Shown here piece after piece: positions 40,522 to 50,088 of a stretch of DNA of 64,000 bases. Source of the DNA: Plantactinospora sp. KBS50 (GTDB lineage: Bacteria; Actinomycetota; Actinomycetes; Mycobacteriales; Micromonosporaceae); assembly GCF_002285795.1 (NCBI RefSeq), contig NZ_CP022961.1, forward strand, positions 6,283,501 through 6,347,500, in the 5' to 3' direction. The position numbers and the translations under genes were made by a program. Under the pieces are notes generated by a model, which saw only the letters and a list, made by a program, of their open reading frames with translations, was not told where the DNA came from and ran no database searches. Every line of letters starts with the position of its first letter. Position 1 is the first letter of the stretch.

Positions 40522-41525
40522 CGGACCCGGACCCGGGGATCGATGATCGCGTACGACAGGTCGACGACCAGATTGACCACCACGAACACCAGCGCCGCGA
40601 GCAGGATCAGCGCCTGCAGCACCGGATAGTCCCGGCTGCCGCTGATCGAGTTGTTGATCAGGGTGCCCAGGCCGCCCCAGTTGTAGACGCGCTCGGTGAG
40701 CACCGCACCGGCGAGCAGCGCGCCGGTCTGCAGGCCGATGGTGGTCACCACCGGCAGCAGGGCGTTGCGCAGCACGTGCCGGCCCCGGATGGTCCGCTGG
40801 CGCAGGCCCTTGGCCTCGGCGGTCCGCACGTAGTCCTCGTTCAACACGTCCAGCACGCTGGCCCGGGTGATCCGGACGATCACCGCGAGCGGGATGGTGG
40901 CCAGGGTGACCGCCGGCAGCACCAGGTGCCACAGGGCGTCCGCGGTGGCGTCGAACTCCCGGGTCAACAGCCCGTCGAGTACGAAGAAGCCGGTGACGTT
41001 CGTGTTGTCCACCCCGGTGCTGATCCGGCCGGACGGCGGGAACCAGTGGATGTTCTGGGTGAAGACGTCCTTGAGCAGGTAGCCCAGGAAGAAGATCGGG
41101 ATCGAGATGCCCAGCAGGGTGGCGCTGACGGCCAGGTTGTCCAGCAACCGCCCGCGGTACCGGGCCGCCAGGTAGCCCAGCGGGACACCGAGTCCGATCG
41201 CGATGATCATCGCGGCGACCGAAAGCTCGATGGTGGCCGGGAAGGCGCGAGCCATCACCGAGGTGACCGCGTCGCCGGTACGGATGGAGTTGCCGAAGTC
41301 ACCGGAGAGGGTGCGCTGCATGAACTTGCCGTACTGCACCCAGATCGGCTGGTCGTAGCCGAGGGCCTTGGTGAGCAACGCCCGGGTGGCCGGGGTGGCC
41401 CGCTCGCCGAGCAGCGCGTCCACCGGTCCGCCCGGCAGGTTGCGCAGCCAGATGAAGATCAGCGCCGACAGCGCTATCAGGGTCACCGCCATCTGGAGCA
41501 GGCGGCGGATTATCACTCGCAGCAT
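40518..41525 (-). CDS. Peptide ABC transporter permease (DppB/OppB type)
   Basis: A 335-aa permease. The start MLRVIIRRLLQMAVTLIALS is the usual first helix, and the EAA loop is RTAEAKGLRQRTIRGRHVLRN. It forms the membrane pore with the DppC subunit. A hairpin at 41572-41607 separates it from the upstream binding-protein gene. Confidence 0.93.
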   Translation of the reverse strand: MLRVIIRRLLQMAVTLIALSALIFIWLRNLPGGPVDALLGERATPATRALLTKALGYDQPIWVQYGKFMQRTLSGDFGNSIRTGDAVTSVMARAFPATIELSVAAMIIAIGLGVPLGYLAARYRGRLLDNLAVSATLLGISIPIFFLGYLLKDVFTQNIHWFPPSGRISTGVDNTNVTGFFVLDGLLTREFDATADALWHLVLPAVTLATIPLAVIVRITRASVLDVLNEDYVRTAEAKGLRQRTIRGRHVLRNALLPVVTTIGLQTGALLAGAVLTERVYNWGGLGTLINNSISGSRDYPVLQALILLAALVFVVVNLVVDLSYAIIDPRVRVR

Positions 41526-41571
41526 GGTGTCAACACCGTGTCCTTCACGCCGGGCCGTTCGATCACGGGCA

Positions 41572-41607
41572 CGGCCCGGACCGGGTCTGTTGTCCCGGTC
41601 CGGGCCG
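41572..41607 (-). terminator. Intra-operon hairpin after the binding-protein gene
   Basis: A perfect 14-bp stem (cggcccggaccggg / cccggtccgggccg) with an 8-nt loop between the binding-protein and permease genes. It probably lowers downstream expression or protects the upstream mRNA, the usual way to make excess binding protein. Confidence 0.75.
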
Positions 41608-41630
41608 CTTCCGTAGGTGCTGAGCGCCGA

Positions 41631-43307
41631 TCAGCCGTTGGAGACCGTTACTCCCACGAACCGCTCGTCGGTGAGCGGGCTGGGAACCACGCCCGACACG
41701 CCCTTGGCGAACACGATCGACGGCGGCGCGTGCCAGATCGGCACGGCCGGCAGCCACTTGCTGGCGATGTCCCGGTTCACCTGCTCCCAGGCGGCCTTCT
41801 TGCCGTTCTCGTCGACCTGGCCGTCGGCGGCGCTGATCGCGGAGAACATGTCGGTCATCGCCTGGTCGCCGAACTCGATCTTGCCGCGACCGAAGAAGGT
41901 GCCGACGAAGTTGCCCGGGTCGTTGTAGTCGCCGGTCCAGCCGAGCAGGTGCAGGTCGTGCTTGCCGAAGGTCTGCACGTCGTCCTTGTAGCCACCGTTC
42001 CACGGCCGCGGCACGCCCTCGACCTTGATGCCGACGGCCTGCAGGTCGTTCGCGAGAACCTGGAAGATCTCCTGCGGGTTCGGCATGTACGGCCGGGTGA
42101 CGTCGGTCGGGTAGTAGAACTTCAGCGTCAGGTTGCTCGCGCCGGCCTCGGCCAGCAGCTGCTTGGCCTTGTCCGGGTTGTACTCGTACTTCTGCACGTC
42201 CGGGGCGTACCCGAGGACGGTGTCCGGCATGAACTCGTCGGCCACCTTGGCGCCGCTGGGCGCCTTGGTCTGCACGAGCTGCTCACGGTTGAGCGCGTAC
42301 GCGATGGCCTGGCGGACCCGCAGGTCCTTCAGCTTCGGGTTCTTCTGGTTCAGGCCCAGGTACAGGATGTTGAACGCCGGGCGGGGCAGCACCTGGAAGC
42401 CCTCGCTGGCCAGCGCCTTGCTGTCGGCCGGTGCCGGGAAGTCGATACCCTGCACGGTGCCGGCACGCAGCTCCTGCTTGCGGGTGCTCTCGTCGCCGAT
42501 GACCTTGATGATCACCTTGTCGACCTTGGCCTTGTCACCCCAGTAGTCCGCGTTGCGGTTCAGGGTGATCTCGTTCTTGGCCTTGTCCCAGCCGCCGAAG
42601 GTGAACGGCCCGGTGCCCACCGGGTGCTCGTTGGCGAAGGCGCTGTAGGAGAAGGAGTCGCCGCTCTGCTTCACCGTGTCGGCGTCGTACTTCTTCAGCG
42701 CGTCCGGGCTGGCGATCGAGAGCGCGGTCAGCGCGAAGGCACCGGGGAAGGCGCCCTTGTACTGGTTGAAGGTGATCACCGCGGTGCTGTCGTCCGACGC
42801 CTCGCACTTGTTGTACAGCGGGTCGCCCAGGCCCTCGACCTCGTTGTGCGCGAAGCCGCCGAAGACGTCGCTGTAGTAGATCATGTTGCTCTGCGCGGCG
42901 GCGCCCTTCATGTTGTACCAGCGGTCGAAGTTGAAGCAGACCGCGGCCGCGTTGAAGTCCGTACCGTCGTGGAACTTCACGCCCTTGCGGAGCTTGAACG
43001 TCCACACCTTGCCGGAGGGGTCGTGCTCCCAACTCTCCGCGAGCGAACCCTCCAGATCCGCGGTACCCGCCTTGGTGGTGATGAGGGTTTCGTACATCTG
43101 CCGGATGGGGCGGAACGACTCGCCGTCGTCGTTGAAGATCGGGTCGAAGTTCTTCGGGTCACCCGCACCCGCGAAGACGAACGTACCGCCGGACTTACCG
43201 GAGTCTCCTCCGCTGTCCCGTTCACTCTTCGCACAACCGGCCGCGCCGGCTGCCAGCGCGGCAACCGCCGCCACGGCGACAGCCGCCTTGAGCCTACTCG
43301 CCTGCAT
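41631..43307 (-). CDS. Peptide ABC transporter substrate-binding lipoprotein (DppA/OppA type)
   Basis: A 558-aa extracellular binding protein. The signal peptide ends in a lipobox AAGAAGC (about residue 25). The SBP family 5 blocks are present: GSLAESWEHDPSGKVWTFKLR (split here as GSLAESWEHD and KVWTFKLR), GTGPFTFGGWDKA, DLRVRQAIAYALNRE. It captures peptides or similar solutes for the downstream transporter. First gene of the operon; about 210 bp upstream hold the promoter. Confidence 0.93.
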   Translation of the reverse strand: MQASRLKAAVAVAAVAALAAGAAGCAKSERDSGGDSGKSGGTFVFAGAGDPKNFDPIFNDDGESFRPIRQMYETLITTKAGTADLEGSLAESWEHDPSGKVWTFKLRKGVKFHDGTDFNAAAVCFNFDRWYNMKGAAAQSNMIYYSDVFGGFAHNEVEGLGDPLYNKCEASDDSTAVITFNQYKGAFPGAFALTALSIASPDALKKYDADTVKQSGDSFSYSAFANEHPVGTGPFTFGGWDKAKNEITLNRNADYWGDKAKVDKVIIKVIGDESTRKQELRAGTVQGIDFPAPADSKALASEGFQVLPRPAFNILYLGLNQKNPKLKDLRVRQAIAYALNREQLVQTKAPSGAKVADEFMPDTVLGYAPDVQKYEYNPDKAKQLLAEAGASNLTLKFYYPTDVTRPYMPNPQEIFQVLANDLQAVGIKVEGVPRPWNGGYKDDVQTFGKHDLHLLGWTGDYNDPGNFVGTFFGRGKIEFGDQAMTDMFSAISAADGQVDENGKKAAWEQVNRDIASKWLPAVPIWHAPPSIVFAKGVSGVVPSPLTDERFVGVTVSNG

Positions 43308-43517
43308 CTCTCACCTCATCCTGCGCATGACCGTCGCCGGCTCTGGCTCGGTCCGTGAGCGGCACGCTAGTGGCCGCCACGCCAAGAACGGAACTGCCGT
43401 CGGTGAATCTCTACCAAGCCGACATCTAGCGATCTTCTTTGCGCTGCGGCGAGGCAAATGTCCCTTAGGCGAGGTAACAGAGATATAACGCTGCCTGACG
43501 GCTGCCTGCGCGGCCTG

Positions 43518-44111
43518 TCACACCGCGCGGCGGCCCTCGAAGGCCCTACCGAGGGTGATCTCGTCGGCGTACTCAAGGTCGCCGCCGACCGGCAGACCGC
43601 TCGCCAGCCGGGTCACCGCGAAGCCCATCGGCTTGACCATCAACGCCAGGTACGTCGCCGTGGCCTCGCCCTCGGTGTTCGGATCGGTGGCCAGGATCAG
43701 CTCCTTGACCTCGCCGCTGCCCAACCGCGCCAGCAGCTCACGGATCCGCAGGTTGTCCGGGCCGATCCCCTCCAGCGGATTGATGGCCCCACCGAGCACG
43801 TGGTAGCGGCCCCGGAACTCGCCGGTCCGCTCGATGGCCACCACGTCCTTCGGCTCCTCCACCACGCACAGCACCTCGTTGGTGCGGCGCGGGTCGCGGC
43901 AGATCCGGCACTGGTCGGCCTCGGACACGTTGAAGCAGGTGGTGCAGAACCGCACCAGCTCCTTGACCTTCCGCAGCGCCGTCGCCAGCCGGGTCACGTC
44001 GGCCGGGTCGGCCGACAGGATGTGGAAGGCGATCCGCTGGGCGCTCTTGGGCCCGACGCCCGGCAGCCGACCCAGCTCGTCGATCAGGTCCTGGATCGCT
44101 CCCTCGTACAC
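43518..44111 (-). CDS. recR: Recombination protein RecR
   Basis: A 197-aa RecR. The helix-hairpin-helix [14 protein letters not shown], a Cys4 zinc finger ([16 protein letters not shown]) and a Toprim domain ([15 protein letters not shown]) are all intact. It loads RecA with RecF/RecO in gap repair. GTG start at 44111, 7 bp after ybaB, in the conserved dnaX-ybaB-recR order. Confidence 0.97.
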   Translation of the reverse strand: MYEGAIQDLIDELGRLPGVGPKSAQRIAFHILSADPADVTRLATALRKVKELVRFCTTCFNVSEADQCRICRDPRRTNEVLCVVEEPKDVVAIERTGEFRGRYHVLGGAINPLEGIGPDNLRIRELLARLGSGEVKELILATDPNTEGEATATYLALMVKPMGFAVTRLASGLPVGGDLEYADEITLGRAFEGRRAV

Positions 44112-44118
44112 GGTCGGC

Positions 44119-44451
44119 TCAGAAACCGGGCAGGCCGAGGCCGCCCATGCCGCCGGTGACCGGACCCATCTTCCGCTCGGTCAGCTCGCGCACCGCCTCG
44201 GAGGCGTTGTGCACCGCGGCGACCACCAGGTCCTCCAGGGTCTCGACGTCCTCCGGGTCGACCGCCTTCGGATCGATCTTGATGGACCTGACCTCACCCG
44301 TACCGGCCATGGTCACCGTGACCAGCCCACCCCCGGCGGTGCCGGTCAGCTCGGCCTCGGCCAGCTCGGCCTGCGCGGCGGCGATCTGCTGCTGCATCTT
44401 CTGCGCCTGCTTCAACATCTGCTGCATATTGGGCTGTCCACCGGGGCGCAC
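44119..44451 (-). CDS. YbaB/EbfC family nucleoid-associated protein
   Basis: A 110-aa DNA-binding protein: [19 protein letters not shown], then a beta region [18 protein letters not shown], and a Met/Gly-rich tail. The GTG at 44451 is chosen because AAGGAG lies six bases upstream; an in-frame ATG is 24 nt later. Lies between dnaX and recR as in most bacteria. Confidence 0.93.
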   Translation of the reverse strand: MRPGGQPNMQQMLKQAQKMQQQIAAAQAELAEAELTGTAGGGLVTVTMAGTGEVRSIKIDPKAVDPEDVETLEDLVVAAVHNASEAVRELTERKMGPVTGGMGGLGLPGF

Positions 44452-44535
44452 GTCTGGCTCCTTCTCGCGGGGGTCGTCGGCCGCCGACCAGCCTAACCGG
44501 CGACCCACGGCCGCACCGGGCGGCCGGGCCGCGGG

Positions 44536-47316
44536 TCAGCGCGCGTCGACCTCGCCGATCCGCTCGGCGGAAAACGCCTGCTGGAAGAGCTGGACGGCCT
44601 GCTGCTCGCTGGTCTGCCGGGCGGTCCGCTCGTCGACCACCTCGTCCAGCGGCTCGTCGCCCGGATCGAACCCGACATAGTCGCCACCCGACCGCGGCGG
44701 CCCGTCGTACTCCGGGTCGTACGGCGGCTCGCCGGCCCACTCGGGGTCCGCGGCGGCCGTGGGGGCGCTCGCGCGACGTCCGCCGGCGACCTCGGCCCGC
44801 GACGGGGCACGGACACCGCCCGGCTCGGCCCGCGTACCGCGACCGGCGGCCGCCGCGCGGGCCGCGGCCAGACCGCCACTCACCGGCCGGGGGGCGGCGA
44901 CAACCCCGGCGGTACGCGTCGCCGACGCCGCAACGGACACGGAACCGCCGCCCGCGCCACCGCCCGACGCCGGCATCCCACCGGGAGCCGCAACGCTGCC
45001 GGACCCCGCCCCGCCGCCGGACGGCGATGTCACACCGGAGGCCGGGACTGCACCGGCAGCGGTCGTCCTGCCGCCGGTCGCCCCACCACCGGAAGCCGGC
45101 CTGACCTCGGAAGCCCCGCCGCCGGAAGCCGGCCCGGCCTCGGGAGCCGCGGCGCCGGTTGGGCCACCGGACGCGGGCGTCCCGCCGCCCGCGGACGCAC
45201 CACCCGCGGCACCGCCGCCGGTCTCCGCCGGCAGCGCACCGCCCGGACGGGCCGGGGTCGGCCAGTCGTCCTCCTCAGCGGCGCCGGCCGGGGCCGCCGG
45301 AGCCGGCGGGCCGGAGCCGGCCCGCGGGCGCGCGGCGGCCGGGGTACGCCCGTTCGCCGGCTCGGATCGCGGCGCCGAGCCGCCGTTGGACTCGGACCGG
45401 TTCGCCCGGCCGCCGGCCGGACCCGCACCGCCGGCCGGACCCGCACCGCCGGCCGGAGCCGCACCGCCGGCCGGACCCGCACCGCCGGCCGGACCCGCAC
45501 CGCCGGCCGGAGCCGCACCGCCGGCCGGAGCCGGAGCGGTCGGTGCAACGGACCGCTGGTCCCCGGCCACCTCGCAGCGCACCTGCCAGCGACCGCCAAG
45601 CTCCTCGTAGAGCGCGTTGGCCAGCACCGTTTCCTGCTTGGCGAGCATCTGCGCCAGCACCGCCGACTTGACCGTGAGCACCAGGACGTTCCCGTCCAGG
45701 TCCCGGACGACGGCATCCCGCATCAGCGCCGCGGTCGGCTTGTTGGTGCGGTTGACCATGGCAACGACATCGCCCCACACCCGGCGGATCGCCGCCGCGT
45801 CCAACTCGCCGGGCGCCTCGTACGTCACCGGGTCCGGGGTCGCCGGGTCGGGCATCACGGCGGCCGGTGAGATCGGCCGGGACGCCGCCGGCGACTCCGG
45901 CTCGGCCGGCGACGGGTCCACCGCGGCGCGTACCGGATCCGACGGCGTGCCGCGTACCGGATCCGACGCGGCGGCGCGTACCGGATCGGACGGCGCGGCG
46001 GCGGGCGGACCCGGCGCGGGAGCGCTCGGGGCCGGCGGCGCGGAGGTGTTCCGGGCCGGCGGAGCGGCAGCGGCCGCCGCCTGCACCGCCGGGCGGGGTC
46101 GCGGCGCGGCGGACGCCGGCTCCGGCCCGCCCGCGGACGCCTCGGGCGGACCGCCCAGGGTCAGCCGACGTTCCATGCGTTCCAGCCGTTGCAGCAGCCC
46201 GGCGGTGCCGTCGTCGGCCCCCGGCAACAGCATCCGGGCGCAGATCAGCTCCAGCAGCAGCCGCGGCGCGGTGGTGCCGCGCATGTCCACCAGTCCGTTG
46301 TGGACGATGTCCGCGCACCGGGACAGGGTGCCCGGTCCGAGCCGCTGGGCCTGCGCGGCCATCCGCTCCAACTGGTCGGCCGGGCCGTCGATAAGCCCCT
46401 TCGCCGCCGCATCCGGCACCTGTTGCAGCACGATCAGGTCGCGCAGCCGCTCCAGCAGATCGGCCGCGAACCGGCGCGGGTCGTGCCCGGCCTCGGCGAT
46501 CCGGTCGACGGTCGCGTACGCCGCGCCGCCGTCACCCGCCGCGATCGCGTCACACATCTCGTCCAGCAGCGCCGCGTCGGTGACCCCGAGCAGCGCGACC
46601 GCCCGGCGGTAGCTGACCCCCTCGGCGCCGGCCCCGGCGATGAGCTGGTCCAGCACCGACAGCGTGTCCCGGGCGCTGCCCCCACCGGCCCGGACCACCA
46701 GCGGGAACACCGCCGGCTCGACGGCGACGCCCTCGGCCGCGCAGAGCTGTTCCAGGTACGGCCGCAGCACCGCCGGCGGCATCAGCCGGAACGGATAATG
46801 GTGCGTCCGGGACTTGATCGTCCCGAGCACCTTCTCCGGCTCGGTGGTGGCGAAGATGAACTTGACGTAGTCCGGCGGCTCCTCGACCAGCTTGAGCAGC
46901 GCATTGAACCCGGCCGACGAGACCATGTGCGCCTCGTCGATGACGTAGATCTTGAACCGGCTGCTGGCCGGGGCGAAGAACGCCCGCTCGCGCAGCTCCC
47001 GCGCATCGTCCACGCCGCCGTGGCTGGCCGCGTCGATCTCGATGACGTCGATGGAACCCGCGCCGTCATTGGCCAGCGAGCGGCAGGAGTCGCACACCCC
47101 GCACGGTTCCGGGGTGGGACCCTGGGCACAGTTCAGCGAGCGGGCCAGGATGCGCGCACTGGAGGTCTTGCCGCAGCCGCGCGGTCCGGAGAAGAGGTAC
47201 GCGTGGTGCAGCCGACCACTACGCAGCGCCGCGGACAACGGCTCGGTGACGTGCTCCTGACCGATGACCTCGGCGAACGTGCGCGGTCGGTACTTGCGGT
47301 AGAGCGCCAGCGCCAC
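44536..47316 (-). CDS. dnaX: DNA polymerase III subunits gamma/tau
   Basis: A 926-aa clamp-loader ATPase. LYRKYRPRTFAEVIGQEHV, Walker A SGPRGCGKTSSARI, zinc module CGVCDSC, DEAH and the lid domain lie in the first 370 residues. A 250-residue Ala/Pro/Gly-rich tail follows, with a tandem GGAGPA repeat, then a terminal DYVGFDPGDEPLDE helix region that in tau contacts polymerase. GTG at 47316 has GAGGAGG five bases upstream. Confidence 0.95.
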   Translation of the reverse strand: MALALYRKYRPRTFAEVIGQEHVTEPLSAALRSGRLHHAYLFSGPRGCGKTSSARILARSLNCAQGPTPEPCGVCDSCRSLANDGAGSIDVIEIDAASHGGVDDARELRERAFFAPASSRFKIYVIDEAHMVSSAGFNALLKLVEEPPDYVKFIFATTEPEKVLGTIKSRTHHYPFRLMPPAVLRPYLEQLCAAEGVAVEPAVFPLVVRAGGGSARDTLSVLDQLIAGAGAEGVSYRRAVALLGVTDAALLDEMCDAIAAGDGGAAYATVDRIAEAGHDPRRFAADLLERLRDLIVLQQVPDAAAKGLIDGPADQLERMAAQAQRLGPGTLSRCADIVHNGLVDMRGTTAPRLLLELICARMLLPGADDGTAGLLQRLERMERRLTLGGPPEASAGGPEPASAAPRPRPAVQAAAAAAPPARNTSAPPAPSAPAPGPPAAAPSDPVRAAASDPVRGTPSDPVRAAVDPSPAEPESPAASRPISPAAVMPDPATPDPVTYEAPGELDAAAIRRVWGDVVAMVNRTNKPTAALMRDAVVRDLDGNVLVLTVKSAVLAQMLAKQETVLANALYEELGGRWQVRCEVAGDQRSVAPTAPAPAGGAAPAGGAGPAGGAGPAGGAAPAGGAGPAGGAGPAGGRANRSESNGGSAPRSEPANGRTPAAARPRAGSGPPAPAAPAGAAEEDDWPTPARPGGALPAETGGGAAGGASAGGGTPASGGPTGAAAPEAGPASGGGASEVRPASGGGATGGRTTAAGAVPASGVTSPSGGGAGSGSVAAPGGMPASGGGAGGGSVSVAASATRTAGVVAAPRPVSGGLAAARAAAAGRGTRAEPGGVRAPSRAEVAGGRRASAPTAAADPEWAGEPPYDPEYDGPPRSGGDYVGFDPGDEPLDEVVDERTARQTSEQQAVQLFQQAFSAERIGEVDAR
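45410..45534 (-). repeat. Seven 18-bp tandem repeats in dnaX
   Basis: Units of ccgccggccggacccgca (some with agccgca) repeat seven times and encode GGAGPA/GGAAPA in the linker domain of tau. An in-frame minisatellite. Confidence 0.9.
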
Positions 47317-47458
47317 TGCCGCCTCCTCTCGACCGAGCCATTCTGCGCCGCGCCGGCCCGGGTGACCACCCTCCGGCGCGCCGGGGGCCAGCAATGTCAC
47401 CCCTACGCCCGCCCACCGGGGTCGCCGGACACGATCCGGGGCGGCCGGAGACAGAAAG

Positions 47459-47545
47459 GCCCCCCGTGCACCCGCCAGAGCCCGCTTATCCTTGCTGCCT
47501 TCCGGCCCTGGGGAGGTTCACGGGATGCGCGCCGCACGGGGGGTA
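47459..47545 (-). ncRNA. ffs: Signal recognition particle RNA, small bacterial type
   Basis: The minus strand contains the conserved SRP core: a GGAAGGCAGCAAGG tetraloop region and CCTCCCCAGGGCC, closed by GCACGGGGGG pairing with CCCCCCGTGC at the ends. It binds Ffh to target membrane proteins. It lies upstream of dnaX, a common position in actinobacteria. Confidence 0.92.
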
Positions 47546-47626
47546 CGAACAGTGTAACCGGAGTCGCAGTGGATCTCAGCGGGAGGCCGACTGGTGCCGG
47601 CGCGCCGTACCTGTATCCTGTGCGGC

Positions 47627-47714
47627 GGAGGATTCGCCTAGAGGCCTAGGGCGCACGCTTGGAAAGCGTGTTGGGTTCACACCCTCACGAGTTCGAATCT
47701 CGTATCCTCCGCCA
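47627..47714 (+). tRNA. tRNA-Ser (anticodon GGA)
   Basis: Acceptor GGAGGAT/ATCCTCC, anticodon stem ACGCT/AGCGT around loop TGGAA (GGA), a long variable arm typical of serine tRNA, T arm ACGAG TTCGAAT CTCGT, and encoded GCCA. A TATCCT -10 box lies at 47614-47619. Confidence 0.95.
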
Positions 47715-47938
47715 GCTCGTTCGCTGCGGGCCGGCCCCGATCGGGGCCGGCCGGATCAGCACAACTTCGGCGAACCAGGGGTGTCCGACCCCCCTCACTC
47801 GCCCAACTTCGCGGAACTTGTGCGGATCTTCGAGTCATCAAGCCGCGAAACAGGGCATCACGGGGTATTTCCATACGGCCTGCGCAAGTTGCAGCAACCT
47901 TCCGGGAACCCGCGCGTTGGGCACCGGGGGGAATTCAC

Positions 47939-48517
47939 ATGAAACTGCGCAAAGTGGCGCTCATTGCCATGATGATCTTCGCTGCCGTACTTTCCAGCAG
48001 CGGGCCGGACTCCGCGTCGAACCCGAGCCACGGGCCGACACGGCACGCGCCGGGCACGACGTCGGCCACCGGCGGCCCACCGGGAACTGCGGCCGGCAAC
48101 GGAGTGGTCAGCCTGACCGGGCTGCCCGACCTCGCGTTGGGCAGCAGCGAACGGGAACTGTCCCGCCGGGGCGTACTCGATGACCGGGCCGCGCCGTGCG
48201 GGCCGCAACTGGCCGACGAACCGACGGCGGATCCGGTCTTCGCGGGCGACCGGCTGGTCCTGCTCTGGGCCAACGATCGGACCAGCACCCCGGAAGGGGT
48301 GCATGCCGGAACGTCGCTGATCCAGGCCAGGGCCACGTATCCACAGGCCCGCCCGCTGACCGCGCCGCCCGGGACGTACCGGCTGGACGGGCTGCTGGTG
48401 CGGCAGGGTGACCGCGCCTACCTGTTCCTGCACGACGGGCGGACCGTCCGCAAGACGGTGGTCGGGTACGCCGACTACGCGCAACGGATGTTCGACGACG
48501 GCTTCGGCACCTGCTGA
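47939..48517 (+). CDS. Secreted hypothetical protein
   Basis: A 192-aa protein with a signal peptide (MKLRKVALIAMMIFAAVLSS), a Pro/Thr/Gly-rich spacer, and a folded C-terminal part (GLPDLALGSSERELSRRGVL, then VLLWANDRTSTPEGVHAG) ending in cysteine. It has two cysteines, possibly forming a disulfide. A good ribosome site (ggggggaattcac) precedes the ATG. Related to no family I can name. Confidence 0.65.
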   Translation: MKLRKVALIAMMIFAAVLSSSGPDSASNPSHGPTRHAPGTTSATGGPPGTAAGNGVVSLTGLPDLALGSSERELSRRGVLDDRAAPCGPQLADEPTADPVFAGDRLVLLWANDRTSTPEGVHAGTSLIQARATYPQARPLTAPPGTYRLDGLLVRQGDRAYLFLHDGRTVRKTVVGYADYAQRMFDDGFGTC

Positions 48518-48555
48518 GATCCGGTTTCGGACCTGCGCAGGAAGCACATGCGCAA

Positions 48556-48589
48556 ACGCCCGGTCGATCCTCGCGGATCGACCGGGCGT
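48556..48589. terminator. Bidirectional hairpin, 15-bp perfect stem
   Basis: acgcccggtcgatcc (48556-48570) and its complement (48575-48589), loop tcgc, between the secreted protein and the minus-strand tRNA-Ser. Confidence 0.85.
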
Positions 48590-48603
48590 CACAACTTCAC
48601 GCG

Positions 48604-48690
48604 CGGTGGCGGCGGGATTTGAACCCGCGGAGGGCGTAAACCCTCACACGCTTTCGAGGCGTGCTCCTTAGGCCACTCGGACACACCACC
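48604..48690 (-). tRNA. tRNA-Ser (anticodon CGA)
   Basis: Acceptor GGTGGTG/CGCCACC, anticodon loop with CGA between CACGC/GCGTG, long variable arm GAGGGTTTACGCCCTC and T arm CGCGG TTCAAAT CCGC-type. Discriminator base G. No CCA encoded. Confidence 0.93.
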
Positions 48691-48765
48691 GCCGAGTAGG
48701 GTACCGGATCCCCGTTGCCGGCGCCGAGCCGGTATCCCCCGCGCCGACCTGGCAGGATCGCAACC

Positions 48766-49473
48766 ATGAGTACGCACATCGGCGCGCAGCCGGGCGAGAT
48801 CGCCGAGCGGGTCCTGATGCCGGGCGATCCGTTGCGGGCGAAGTGGATCGCGGAGACCTACCTGGAGGACGCGACCTGCTACTCCCAGGTGCGGGGGATG
48901 TACGGCTACACCGGCCGGTGGTCCGGCGTCGAGGTGTCCGTGCAGGGCTCGGGGATGGGCATGCCGTCGGCGTCGATCTACACGCACGAGCTGATCAACG
49001 AGTACGGGGCGAAGACGCTGATCCGGGTCGGCTCCTGTGGCGCGCTGACCGAGGAACTGCAACTGCGGGACGTCGTCGCGGCCAGCGGTTCGTCGACGGA
49101 TTCGAACATGAACCGGTTCCGGTTCGACGGTCTCATCGACTACGCCCCGGTGGCCGACTTCGGGCTGCTGCGTACCTCCGTCGAGGTGGCCGACCGGCGC
49201 GGCATCTCCATGCGGGTCGGGCCGATCCTGGCCGCGGACGCGTTCTACACCGACCGCCCGGACCTGTACGAGCGGCTGGCCCAGTACGGAGTGTTGGCCG
49301 TCGAGATGGAGTCGGCGGCGCTCTACACGATCGCGGCCCGGTACCGGGTACGGGCGCTGACCGTGCTGACCGTGAGCGACCACATCGTGACCGGCGCCAA
49401 AACCAGCTCCCAGGAGCGGGAGCAGACCTTCGGGCAGATGGTGGAGATCGCGCTCGACGCGGCGATCGCCTGA
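48766..49473 (+). CDS. deoD: Purine nucleoside phosphorylase, DeoD type
   Basis: A 235-aa hexameric-type PNP, cleaving purine nucleosides with phosphate. [14 protein letters not shown], the phosphate site GSGMGMPS and IRVGSCGAL, and the base site SDHIVTG are present. The ATG at 48766 lies 7 nt after CAGGAT (48753-48758), a possible leaderless -10 box; no ribosome site is seen. Confidence 0.95.
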   Translation: MSTHIGAQPGEIAERVLMPGDPLRAKWIAETYLEDATCYSQVRGMYGYTGRWSGVEVSVQGSGMGMPSASIYTHELINEYGAKTLIRVGSCGALTEELQLRDVVAASGSSTDSNMNRFRFDGLIDYAPVADFGLLRTSVEVADRRGISMRVGPILAADAFYTDRPDLYERLAQYGVLAVEMESAALYTIAARYRVRALTVLTVSDHIVTGAKTSSQEREQTFGQMVEIALDAAIA

Positions 49474-49497
49474 GCCACCCGGCGCAGGTGGGCGGTA

Positions 49498-50088
49498 TCA
49501 GCGGAAGAACGCGCGCAGCGCCGCCGCGCAGTCCTCGGCCAGCACACCGCCGTACGCCTCGGGTCGGTGGTTGAGCCGGCGGTCCCGCACGACGTCCCAG
49601 AGCGAGCCGACGGCCCCGGTCTTCGGCTCCCAGGCGCCGAAGACCAGCGTCGACACCCGGGCCAGGACGAGCGCTCCGGCGCACATTGTGCAGGGTTCCA
49701 GGGTCACCACCAGGGTGCAGCCGTCCAACCGCCAGGCGCCGACGGCGGCGGCCGCCCGGCGCAGGGCCAGGATCTCGGCGTGCGCCGTCGGGTCGCCGCG
49801 CAACTCGCGCTCGTTCCGCCCGGCGGCGATCTCCACCCCGTCCGGGCCGTACAGCACGGCCCCGACGGGTACGTCCTCGGCCGAGGCCGCCGATGCGACC
49901 GGTTGCCCGGTCGGCGCCGCCACGGCCAGGGCGCGCCGCATCCAGGTCTCGTGCCGCAACCGCCGCCCCACCGGCTGCATTCCGGCCGGCTCCGTCCCGG
50001 CCCGCTCAGGATCGGCCGGCTCAGGATCGGTCGGGGCCGCCGGCCGGTCCGGCGGTTCCGACGAGCCCGGGCCGTCCACCACCGTCAC
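49498..50088 (-). CDS. tadA: tRNA adenosine(34) deaminase
   Basis: A 196-aa TadA, making inosine at the wobble position of tRNA-Arg(ACG). Catalytic motif HAE and zinc cysteines PCTMC are intact. An N-terminal extension of about 45 acidic/proline residues precedes the deaminase fold; the true start may be the internal Met at residue 37. The GTG at 50088 overlaps the upstream stop (GTGA). Confidence 0.92.
   Translation of the reverse strand: MTVVDGPGSSEPPDRPAAPTDPEPADPERAGTEPAGMQPVGRRLRHETWMRRALAVAAPTGQPVASAASAEDVPVGAVLYGPDGVEIAAGRNERELRGDPTAHAEILALRRAAAAVGAWRLDGCTLVVTLEPCTMCAGALVLARVSTLVFGAWEPKTGAVGSLWDVVRDRRLNHRPEAYGGVLAEDCAAALRAFFR

Noticed and set aside
40776..43358. 860-codon plus-strand frame across the ABC operon
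   Set aside because: Antisense shadow of the permease and binding-protein genes with no recognisable domain.
45410..45534. CRISPR-like array
   Set aside because: Repeats are directly adjacent, 18 bp, in frame with dnaX and without spacers. The repeats at 28656 and 50800 fail the same test. No cas genes are in the window.
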